A DNA stretch of 8,350 nt, from assembly GCA_025453505.1 (NCBI GenBank), contig JALOQG010000151.1, positions 1 to 8,350 of the forward strand, in the 5' to 3' direction. How positions within the stretch are numbered: the stretch's first letter is position 1; every line of letters begins with the position of its first letter. The DNA is from Myxococcota bacterium (GTDB taxonomy: Bacteria > Myxococcota_A > UBA9160 > PR03). The position numbers were made by a program, and so were the translations under genes. Below, in pieces: positions 1 to 5,579 of the stretch. A model generated the notes under the pieces. The model searched no databases. It had not been told where the DNA came from and saw only the letters and a program-made list of their open reading frames with translations.

Positions 1-554
1 CGCGTGATGCCGGGGAAGCGGCGGTCGAGCTCCGCGACGTCGGCCACGTCGCCGAGCGGCGTGCCCTCGCGGACCGCGACGAGTTTCACGTCGAGCGCGC
101 CGCGATCGTGCATCTCGAGCAGACCGATCACGCGCGCCGGCACGACCGCACCGCGCGGGATCGACTCGCCGAGCACGAGCACGTCGAGCGGATCGCCGTC
201 GCCGCCGCGCCGTTTCGAGAGCAGCGTGCGCGGCACCATGCCGTAGTTCGCCGGATAGCCGAGATACGCGACGCGGCGCGGCTTGCCGTCCTTCAGGTCC
301 CAGTGCAAGAGCCCGTCCTCGTTCTTCACCTCCCACTTGTCGACCGAACCGGCCGGAACCTCGATCACCGCGTTCGCGAAACCGGGCGCGGGCACCGCCG
401 TGTGGCCGGAGAGGAAGTTCGCGGGACCGCGCAACGTCTGCGCATCGACGCGCTCGAGTCCGGGCGCGATCGGCGTAGCGGACTCGTCGGCAGCGGCACT
501 CGGTCCGGATGCGCTCATCCCGAGCAGCATGAGCGAGAGCGCGAGGCTTCGCAT
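1..554 (-). CDS. ppa: Exported family I inorganic pyrophosphatase, 3' end missing
   Basis: Hydrolyses pyrophosphate to two phosphates. The visible 184 residues start at an ATG at 554, with an AGGAGG ribosome binding site at 560-565 five bases away. The gene runs off the window, so its C-terminus is not seen. Residues 1-22 form a signal peptide: a short positive start (MRS), a hydrophobic stretch, and an Ala-rich end before ADES. The catalytic region is clear: YPANYG at 100-105 and the family signature DGDPLDV at 119-125, whose aspartates bind metal and pyrophosphate. EVKNEDG at about 75-81 matches the substrate-binding start of the fold. Most family members are cytoplasmic, so the signal peptide is unusual and implies a periplasmic or surface enzyme. 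No lipobox cysteine is seen. It lies 22 bases behind the EamA gene on the same strand, probably in one transcript. Identity is near certain; export is inferred. Confidence 0.93.
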   Translation of the reverse strand, partial: MRSLALSLMLLGMSASGPSAAADESATPIAPGLERVDAQTLRGPANFLSGHTAVPAPGFANAVIEVPAGSVDKWEVKNEDGLLHWDLKDGKPRRVAYLGYPANYGMVPRTLLSKRRGGDGDPLDVLVLGESIPRGAVVPARVIGLLEMHDRGALDVKLVAVREGTPLGDVADVAELDRRFPGIT

Positions 555-576
555 GGGAACCTCCTCGAGGCGGGGT

Positions 577-1536
577 TCAAGGATCGACGGCCGCGAGCGG
601 TGGTGTCTCGGGCACGAGCCGCTCGGCCGGCTTCACGGCACCGGGCGCGGTCGCGAAGACGAGCACGCCGCACACGGTGAGCACGAGCCCGATCCACTGC
701 CGCGCCGACGCGACCTCGCCGAGCAGCAGGAAGCTCGCGCCCATCGAGAGCATCGGAATGCTCGGCACCACGATCGAGGTGCAGCGGGCGAGGTCGAGCC
801 GCTGGATCGCTGCATACCAGAGCAGCGTGCCGACGAACGAGAGCACGGCGCCCTGCACCGCCAGCACGGGGAGCAGCCGCATCAGATCGTCGTGCGCGGG
901 CAGGCGCGCGATGCCGCCGCTCGCGAGCCACACGGCGGCGAGCACGATCGCGCCGTAGACGTAGCGCGCGCCGGTCAGCGTGTGCGGCTCGACCGAGCGG
1001 AGCCCGCGCAACACGATCAAGTGCGAGATCTGCCAGCCGAGCGGCGTCACGAGCAGCAGCGCGTTGCCGACCCAGCCCGAGAAGCCGCTCGGGTTCATCG
1101 CGAGCGCGATCCCGACCACGATCGCGCCGACCGCCGCGAGCCGCCGCGGCGCGAGCGGATGACCGAGGAAGATGCGCGCGAGGAAGAGCGAGTAGACGGG
1201 CTCGATCTGGAGACACAGCGCGGTCTCGATCGCACTCGTGCGGCGCGCGCCTTCGAAGAAGAGCAGGAAGGTGATCGCGGTACCGAGCGTGCCGATCGCG
1301 ACGAGCGCGGGCACTTCGCGCCGCCCGACGAGCTTGCGGACTTCACCGCGCCACGCGAGCGACGCGAACGCGCAGACGCCCGCGACGACGGTGGTGGCGG
1401 TCGCGACGAAGAGTGCGTCGGCGTCGGCGGTGGTGAGTTTCGCGACGGCGGGCACGAAGGCGCCGCTGAGCGCGCACAGCGCCGCGAAGAGCAGGCCCAG
1501 CCTCTCCTGCCCGCCCGTTCGAGTGCCGTCGCTCAT
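577..1536 (-). CDS. EamA-type (DMT superfamily) membrane transporter
   Basis: A 319-residue inner-membrane protein with the size and layout of the drug/metabolite transporter superfamily: two EamA repeats of about five helices each. Hydrophobic segments cover roughly residues 14-34, 41-61, 76-95, 103-124 and 132-148, then 156-177, 188-207, 221-243, 250-274 and 279-297. Each repeat ends in the typical pattern. The first has LQIEPVYSLFLARIFLG followed by RRLAAVGAIVVGIAL (about 109-145). The second has a proline-containing helix, LLLGEVASARQWIG (270-283) and the last helix. The hydrophilic tail (302-319) is unremarkable. The substrate cannot be told; relatives export amino acids, metabolites or drugs. 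The ATG at 1536 has no clear Shine-Dalgarno sequence. A GGGAG lies further upstream but is inside an inverted repeat (1544-1574) that could hide it. The stop is 22 bases before the pyrophosphatase start, so co-transcription is likely. Confidence 0.9.
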   Translation of the reverse strand: MSDGTRTGGQERLGLLFAALCALSGAFVPAVAKLTTADADALFVATATTVVAGVCAFASLAWRGEVRKLVGRREVPALVAIGTLGTAITFLLFFEGARRTSAIETALCLQIEPVYSLFLARIFLGHPLAPRRLAAVGAIVVGIALAMNPSGFSGWVGNALLLVTPLGWQISHLIVLRGLRSVEPHTLTGARYVYGAIVLAAVWLASGGIARLPAHDDLMRLLPVLAVQGAVLSFVGTLLWYAAIQRLDLARCTSIVVPSIPMLSMGASFLLLGEVASARQWIGLVLTVCGVLVFATAPGAVKPAERLVPETPPLAAVDP

Positions 1537-1543
1537 GGGATGC

Positions 1544-1574
1544 GCGGCAGGGTGACACGCGGTCTCCCTGCCGC
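1544..1574. promoter_or_regulatory. 31-base imperfect dyad between divergent genes
   Basis: GCGGCAGGG (1544-1552) is an exact inverse of CCCTGCCGC (1566-1574). Inside these, GAC (1554-1556) and GTC (1562-1564) also pair, leaving one T-T mismatch per arm and a five-base centre. The dyad fills half of the 60-base gap between the EamA gene (start 1536, minus) and the exonuclease gene (start 1597, plus). It could be an operator for one or both genes, or a stem-loop in the EamA leader that covers a GGGAG sequence. The symmetry is seen directly; the role is inferred. Confidence 0.6.
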
Positions 1575-1596
1575 AAGGGAGTTATTCTCGCCCGCC

Positions 1597-2367
<771 letters not shown>

Positions 2368-2389
2368 CAGACTGCCGACGGGGCGTCTG
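2368..2389 (+). terminator. Possible hairpin terminator after xth
   Basis: Directly after the exonuclease stop codon, CAGAC (2368-2372) pairs with GTCTG (2385-2389), and GCC (2374-2376) with GGC (2382-2384), leaving one bulged T and a five-base loop. The nearest T-run (TTTT at 2406-2409) is about 16 bases further on, so this is not a textbook intrinsic terminator. It would separate the exonuclease from the TetR gene. Confidence 0.3.
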
Positions 2390-2412
2390 GCCCGGGTCCG
2401 TCGAGTTTTCCC

Positions 2413-2442
2413 TTGCACTTTCTACCTGCGCGCAGGTAGAAA
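2413..2442 (+). promoter_or_regulatory. Likely tetR-P450 promoter
   Basis: TTGCAC (2413-2418) resembles a -35 box. TAGAAA (2437-2442), 18 bases on, matches four of six positions of a sigma-70 -10 box. A start about seven bases later would fall at or next to the ATG at 2449, giving a transcript with little or no leader. The 24-bp palindrome occupies the whole spacer and the -10 box, which is where a repressor would block RNA polymerase. The hexamers are weak matches, so the exact promoter is an inference. Confidence 0.4.
2419..2442. promoter_or_regulatory. Perfect 24-bp palindromic operator, probably for TetR autoregulation
   Basis: TTTCTACCTGCG (2419-2430) is followed at once by its exact inverse CGCAGGTAGAAA (2431-2442). 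A perfect 12+12 dyad is very unlikely by chance. It ends six bases before the start codon of the TetR-family gene. Such regulators usually bind as dimers to palindromes of about this length next to their own gene. This is the best candidate operator in the window, and would control both the regulator and the P450 behind it. Confidence 0.8.
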
Positions 2443-2448
2443 TCCTGC

Positions 2449-3114
2449 ATGGATCGAGTCTTCGCAGCGCGGGCGGAAGGGGCCGGGGAGCCGGAGCGGC
2501 CGGGCTCGCGGTCCGAGCGGACGCGCGCGGCGATCCTCGCGGCCGCCGAGACGCTGTTTGCGGAACGCGGCTTCGCCGAGACGCGACTCGAGGACGTCGC
2601 GACCGCGGTCGGCATCCGGCGCGCGTCGCTCTTCTACTACTACTCCGACAAGCACGCGCTCTACGACGCGGTGCTCGCCGACGTCTTCGGCGAGCAGCGC
2701 CGGCGCCTCGAACCGGTGCTGCTCGGCCCGGGCTCGCTGCTCGAGCGGACACTCGCGGCGGTCGAAGTGTGGATCGACGCGCTCGCCGCGCGCCCGGCCA
2801 CGGCGCGCATCCTGCTCCGCGAAGTCGCCGACGGCCGCAGCGGACAGGAACCGCCGGTGATCAAGCACACGCGTGCGTTCTTCGAGCTGATCGGCCAGGC
2901 GCTCGCGCGCAGCAGCGGCGACGTACTCGCGCACGCCGAGCCCGTGCATCCGGTCCACCTCGCCGCCGTCGTGACCGGCGCGACCGTCTTCTACATCGCG
3001 GCGATGCCGGCACTGCTGCCCGGTCTCGGCTTCGACCCGTTCGAGCCGGCGCGCCTCGAAGCCTTCAAACGCGAGCTGACGTCCACCGTACGGCGTCTGC
3101 TCGGCGCCGCCTGA
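2449..3114 (+). CDS. TetR/AcrR-family transcriptional regulator
   Basis: A 221-residue DNA-binding repressor, a normal length for the family. Residues 24-70 are the N-terminal helix-turn-helix domain: helix 1 around AAILAAAETLFAERG (27-41), the turn and recognition helices in LEDVATAVGIRRASLFYYY (47-65), then SDKHALYDAVL as helix 4. The C-terminal part (about 75-221) is the helical ligand and dimer domain, which is variable and gives no ligand by eye. About 20 Arg/Glu-rich residues precede the domain. The ATG at 2449 gives the best start, but only a weak AGGT, 11 bases upstream inside the palindrome, could serve as a ribosome binding site, so the message may be leaderless. The stop is 15 bases before the P450 start. 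The natural reading is a repressor that controls itself and the P450 and is released by a hydrophobic ligand, perhaps the P450 substrate. Confidence 0.93.
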   Translation: MDRVFAARAEGAGEPERPGSRSERTRAAILAAAETLFAERGFAETRLEDVATAVGIRRASLFYYYSDKHALYDAVLADVFGEQRRRLEPVLLGPGSLLERTLAAVEVWIDALAARPATARILLREVADGRSGQEPPVIKHTRAFFELIGQALARSSGDVLAHAEPVHPVHLAAVVTGATVFYIAAMPALLPGLGFDPFEPARLEAFKRELTSTVRRLLGAA

Positions 3115-3129
3115 CACCGGAGGGAGACC

Positions 3130-4410
3130 ATGCTCGAGGAAGAAGTCCGCCAGTTGCGCGAGGCCCATGCGCAGGCGCGCGCCGAAGCGGATCCGTTCGA
3201 GCGCTTCAACCGCGCACAGGGCATCGGCGCGATCCGCGATCCGTACGCCGGGATCGCCGCGCTGCGCGCGGTCGCGCCGGTGCATCACATCGCGCTCGGC
3301 AGCGCGCCGCGTCCGCCCGGCATGCCCGACGCGGCGATGCCGCGGGAGCTCTACGCCGTGCTCAGCTTCGACGCGGTCGACGAAGTGCTGCGCGATGCGC
3401 GGCGCTTCTGCTCGGAGGGCTACAAGCTCTCGATGGGTCCGGTCATGGGCCACACGATCCTCGAAATGGACGGCGAAGAGCACCAGCGCCATCGCGCGCT
3501 GCTCTCGCGCGCCTTCACGCGCCGCGCCGTCGCGCACTGGGAGCGCGATCTCGTCCGCCCGATCGTGCACGCCTACATCGACGTCTTCGCCAGGCGCGGC
3601 GAGGCGGATCTCGTGCGCGAGCTGACCTTTCCATTCCCGGTGCGCGTGGTGGCGGCGATGATCGGGCTGCCGATCGAGGAGCACCGGCGCTTCCACCGCC
3701 TCGCGGTCGAACTGATCAGCGTCGGCGTGGACTGGGAAACCGGCAAACGCGCCTCGCGCGAGCTGCGCGAGCTGTACGCGCCCGTCGTCGCCGCGCGCCG
3801 CCGCGCGCCACAGGACGACCTGATCAGCGTGCTCGCGCACGCGGAGCTGGACGGCACACGGCTCTCCGACGAGGAGATCTACGCCTTCCTGTGCCTGCTC
3901 GCGCCGGCCGGGGCGGAGACGACGTACCGCTCGACGAGCAATCTGCTCTTCGGCCTGCTCTCGCATCCCGAGCAGCTCGACGCCGTCAAGCGCGATCGCA
4001 GCCTGATCCCGCAGGCGACCGAGGAGGGCCTGCGCTGGGAGCCGCCGCTGCTCAACATCATTCGCACCGCGACCGAGGACACGACGGTCGCCGGCGTCGC
4101 GATTGCGAAGGGCACCCCGCTGGCGCTCAACCTCGGCGGGGCGAATCGCGATCCCGCGCGCTGGACGGATCCCGACCGCTTCGACGTGTTCCGCGCGCCG
4201 AAGCCGCACCTCGCGTTCGCGATCGGCGCGCACGTCTGCATGGGCATGCACCTCGCGCGCATGGAGACGCGCGTCCTGCTCGACGCTCTCTTCGACCGGC
4301 TGCCGAACCTGCGTCTCGATCCCGACGCGGACGACGTGCACATCTCGGGCCTGCTCTTCCGCTCGCCGCACTCGCTCCCGGTGCGCTTCGACCCTATGCG
4401 AAGAGCCTGA
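3130..4410 (+). CDS. Cytochrome P450
   Basis: A 426-residue soluble bacterial-type haem-thiolate monooxygenase with no membrane anchor. Motifs appear in the expected order: the C-helix HxxxR pattern (H118, R122) in DGEEHQRHRALLSRAFT; the I-helix oxygen-activating AGAETT at 260-265; the K-helix ExxR (E299, R302); and the haem loop FAIGAHVCMG at 363-372 with cysteine ligand C370. The N-terminus (about 1-30) is charged and helical. The start at 3130 is well supported by GGAGGGAG at 3119-3126. It follows the TetR gene by 15 bases, so the two are probably one operon. Relatives hydroxylate fatty acids, steroids, terpenoids or aromatics; the substrate cannot be read from sequence. Class I enzymes of this kind need a ferredoxin and a reductase, and neither is encoded in the window, so electron partners must come from elsewhere in the genome. 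Confidence 0.95.
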   Translation: MLEEEVRQLREAHAQARAEADPFERFNRAQGIGAIRDPYAGIAALRAVAPVHHIALGSAPRPPGMPDAAMPRELYAVLSFDAVDEVLRDARRFCSEGYKLSMGPVMGHTILEMDGEEHQRHRALLSRAFTRRAVAHWERDLVRPIVHAYIDVFARRGEADLVRELTFPFPVRVVAAMIGLPIEEHRRFHRLAVELISVGVDWETGKRASRELRELYAPVVAARRRAPQDDLISVLAHAELDGTRLSDEEIYAFLCLLAPAGAETTYRSTSNLLFGLLSHPEQLDAVKRDRSLIPQATEEGLRWEPPLLNIIRTATEDTTVAGVAIAKGTPLALNLGGANRDPARWTDPDRFDVFRAPKPHLAFAIGAHVCMGMHLARMETRVLLDALFDRLPNLRLDPDADDVHISGLLFRSPHSLPVRFDPMRRA

Positions 4411-4426
4411 GAGGCGCCGAGCGCCC

Positions 4427-4486
4427 CTTCGCCTGTGAGGTTCCGATCCCCTTCTACACGGGGGTGTGAGGCACCTCACAGCGAAG
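4427..4486 (+). repeat. Long inverted repeat with competing inner dyad
   Basis: The left arm 4427-4441 (CTTCGCCTGTGAGGT) and the right arm 4473-4486 (ACCTCACAGCGAAG) are inverse copies apart from one extra base in the left arm, separated by 31 bases. The core TGTGAGG occurs twice in direct orientation (4434-4440 and 4465-4471, 31 bases apart) and once inverted (CCTCACA, 4474-4480). The right arm could therefore pair with either copy, forming a long hairpin or a short one, but not both. A smaller hairpin, GGCGC-CGA-GCGCC (4413-4425), sits between the P450 stop and this repeat. No T-run follows either hairpin, so a simple terminator is not indicated. Confidence 0.6.
4465..4480. promoter_or_regulatory. 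CRP/FNR-type binding site, perfect TGTGA-N6-TCACA
   Basis: TGTGA (4465-4469), six bases, TCACA (4476-4480) matches the core consensus of the cAMP receptor protein family exactly, and the symmetry continues one pair inward on each side (GG and CC). Its centre (4472.5) is 32 bases before the centre of a GATGAT at 4502-4507. That is the spacing of an activator site at -41.5 upstream of a class II promoter. Another TGTGA half-site lies 31 bases upstream, about three helical turns. The match is seen; binding by a CRP-like protein is inferred from the known consensus. Confidence 0.5.
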
Positions 4487-4501
4487 CGTCCGGCGCGGGC
4501 C

Positions 4502-4507
4502 GATGAT
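4502..4507 (+). promoter_or_regulatory. Possible -10 box for the 33-residue peptide gene
   Basis: GATGAT matches four of six positions of the sigma-70 -10 box and sits at the class II distance from the CRP-like site. Transcription would start near 4514, leaving a leader of about 25 bases that contains the ribosome binding site. There is no convincing -35 box, as expected for an activator-dependent promoter. The hexamer alone is weak evidence. Confidence 0.3.
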
Positions 4508-4524
4508 GCTCCTCGTAGACAGTC

Positions 4525-4533
4525 GGGGAGGAG
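4525..4533 (+). promoter_or_regulatory. Strong ribosome binding site of the 33-residue peptide
   Basis: GGGGAGGAG ends five bases before the ATG at 4539. It is among the best Shine-Dalgarno matches in the window and is the main reason to treat the short frame behind it as a gene. Confidence 0.65.
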
Positions 4534-4538
4534 ACGTC

Positions 4539-4640
4539 ATGCCGGAACACGATCATCCGTACCAGCGCATCCTGGCGGCAATCCACTGGGCCATTGCTTC
4601 GAGCTGGCTCGCGATGATGCTCTCGCTTGCACTCGCGTGA
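4539..4640 (+). CDS. Small single-pass membrane protein, 33 residues, unrecognised
   Basis: An ATG with an excellent ribosome binding site opens a 33-residue frame ending in TGA. The first ten residues (MPEHDHPYQR) are polar and rich in His and acidic groups. Residues 11-33 (ILAAIHWAIAS and on) form one hydrophobic helix that runs to the C-terminus, so the peptide should sit in the inner membrane. The HW-x-x-A pattern faintly recalls the first helix of b561-type cytochromes, but the peptide is far too short for one and this is not a claim of kinship. It lies between the P450 and the exported SRPBCC protein, behind a CRP-like site. A weak inverted repeat (GGAAC 4641-4645 with GTTCC 4663-4667) follows the stop. 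I do not recognise the family. Coding status rests on the binding site and the clean helix. Confidence 0.6.
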   Translation: MPEHDHPYQRILAAIHWAIASSWLAMMLSLALA

Positions 4641-4706
4641 GGAACCGCGAAGGCCCTCAGGCGTTCCCAGTTACCGGTCGATAGGGGACGCCGGGAGGGT
4701 CGCGAG

Positions 4707-5207
4707 ATGCGCCTCGCACCGACACTCAGCCTGGCGCTCCTGCTCGCGGCCCGCGCCTTCGCCGACCCCGTCGAAGTCCACCTGAGCGCCGAGGTCGATG
4801 CGTCGCCCGAGCACGTGCTCGGCGTGCTGACGAACTTCGAGGCCTGGGGCGACGTCTTCGTCAGCGTCGAGACGCTGCGCGCCGAACGCCCGGATCCGCT
4901 CCACGCGCGCGTGGAGCAGAAGGCGCGCCGCGCCGGTCACACACTCGCGTACACGCTCGTCGCGACCATCGACCCGAGCGCGCGACGCGTCGAACTCGCG
5001 CTCGACCCGACGCGGTCCCACGATCTCGAAGAGCTTCGCACGAGCTGGCGCATCCACGGCCTGCCGAGCGGCGGCTCGCGCATCGATCTGCACGTCGTGA
5101 CCGAGTCCGGCCTGCCCGTGCCCGGCTTCATCGAGCGCGCCGTCGCCGAAGGCACGGCGCGCACCTCGCTCGACGAGCTCGTCGTCGCATTGCATCCCGG
5201 CATCTAG
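4707..5207 (+). CDS. Exported SRPBCC-domain protein
   Basis: A 166-residue protein with a clear signal peptide: MRLAPTLSLALLLAARAFA, with cleavage expected after A19 before DP. The mature part is a single SRPBCC (START-like, helix-grip) domain. It opens with the characteristic strand and helix, VEVHLSAEVDASPEHVLGVLTNFEAW (22-47), in which a short strand leads into a helix ending in a Trp. It continues with strands around 66-75, 79-88, 92-100 and 124-134, and closes with the long C-terminal helix (about 137-162) that covers the hydrophobic pocket. Family members bind hydrophobic ligands; most are cytoplasmic, and secreted versions are less studied. The start at 4707 has GGGAGGG at 4693-4699, seven bases away. 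It lies 66 bases behind the 33-residue peptide on the same strand, so the two could share a transcript. The ligand is unknown. Confidence 0.82.
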   Translation: MRLAPTLSLALLLAARAFADPVEVHLSAEVDASPEHVLGVLTNFEAWGDVFVSVETLRAERPDPLHARVEQKARRAGHTLAYTLVATIDPSARRVELALDPTRSHDLEELRTSWRIHGLPSGGSRIDLHVVTESGLPVPGFIERAVAEGTARTSLDELVVALHPGI

Positions 5208-5258
5208 CCCGATCCGGCAGCCATCGCCCCTACGCATTTGCGTGCGCTGATCCAAGCG

Positions 5259-5432
5259 TCCGGGTGCGCATGCCATGGGAAGTTGCCCGGAACGGGGCCG
5301 ACGCGGCACCGCAGCGTCACGCGCGTCGGATGGAATGTCGCCGTCGCCGCGAAACGGCAGCGACACACGCCGCAAAGGCGAATGGACGCGGCCCGCCGCG
5401 TCGGGGCGGGACCCTCCCAGGCGGCCCGCCCC
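5259..5432 (+). other. Run of six closely spaced hairpins, possible structured RNA
   Basis: The gap after the SRPBCC gene has no convincing protein frame before 5497 but can form consecutive stems: 5259-5264 with 5286-5291 (6 bp); 5298-5305 with 5322-5329 (8 bp); 5336-5341 with 5360-5365 (6 bp) enclosing 5346-5349 with 5355-5358 (4 bp, loop CGAAA); 5368-5371 with 5377-5380 (4 bp, loop GCAAA); 5385-5391 with 5396-5402 (7 bp, loop CCCG); and 5403-5410 with 5425-5432 (8 bp). All stems are perfectly paired, and the last two touch end to end. I compared it mentally with c-di-GMP (GEMM), fluoride and SRP RNA motifs and found no match. GC-rich DNA makes chance hairpins common, so this is only a candidate noncoding RNA or leader for the 25-residue peptide. 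Confidence 0.3.
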
Positions 5433-5440
5433 TCTTCGTT
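5403..5440 (+). terminator. Possible intrinsic terminator
   Basis: GGGGCGGG (5403-5410) pairs with CCCGCCCC (5425-5432) across a 14-base loop and is followed by TCTTCGTT, a mildly T-rich tail. It could end transcription from the SRPBCC gene or form the last element of the hairpin run. The tail is interrupted by C and G, so confidence is low. Confidence 0.3.
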
Positions 5441-5496
5441 GCGAGCGGCACACGAGTGCAGGACGGGGCGACCCGGTCGCCGGGCGGTGGTGGACG

Positions 5497-5574
5497 ATGG
5501 AGTGGATCTGGCTCGGCTGCATCGCGGCGATCGCGCTCGCGGTGCTCGTGCTCGGCGCCGAGGAGTTCGAGTAA
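5497..5574 (+). CDS. Tiny single-pass membrane peptide, 25 residues, unrecognised
   Basis: ATG at 5497 to TAA at 5572-5574 gives a 25-residue peptide: MEW, a hydrophobic helix (about residues 3-21, WIWLGCIAAIALAVLVLGA), and an acidic end EEFE. This layout (short start, one helix, charged tail) is seen in small subunits of membrane complexes such as CydX or KdpF, but no such complex is encoded nearby and there is no specific match. Upstream, GGTGG at about 5487-5491 could be a modest ribosome binding site. The same frame is open back to an ATG at 5275, but that extension is Arg/Ser/Pro-rich, lies over the hairpin run and looks noncoding. The stop is five bases from the stop of the converging gene at 5580. 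Coding status is uncertain. Confidence 0.42.
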   Translation: MEWIWLGCIAAIALAVLVLGAEEFE

Positions 5575-5579
5575 CGACG

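Noticed and set aside
283..1596. Long open upstream extension of the exonuclease III frame
   Set aside because: It is Arg/Glu-rich, antisense to the clear pyrophosphatase and transporter genes, and exonuclease III homology begins exactly at the ATG at 1597.
2422..4479. 685-codon open frame on the minus strand
   Set aside because: It is a shadow of the TetR and P450 genes in GC-rich DNA; the product is Arg/Ala/Glu-rich with no recognisable domain.
4498..4520. Fluoride-riboswitch-like GATGATGC sequence
   Set aside because: The conserved 5' part of that riboswitch and its stem are absent; only a short chance match remains.
5388..5430. Direct repeat GCGGCCCGCC at 5388-5397 and 5421-5430
   Set aside because: A ten-base GC-only repeat is expected by chance here and is explained by the two neighbouring stems.
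5275..5496. N-terminal extension of the 25-residue peptide to 99 residues
   Set aside because: The extension is rich in Arg, Ser and Pro with no pattern, and coincides with the hairpin run.
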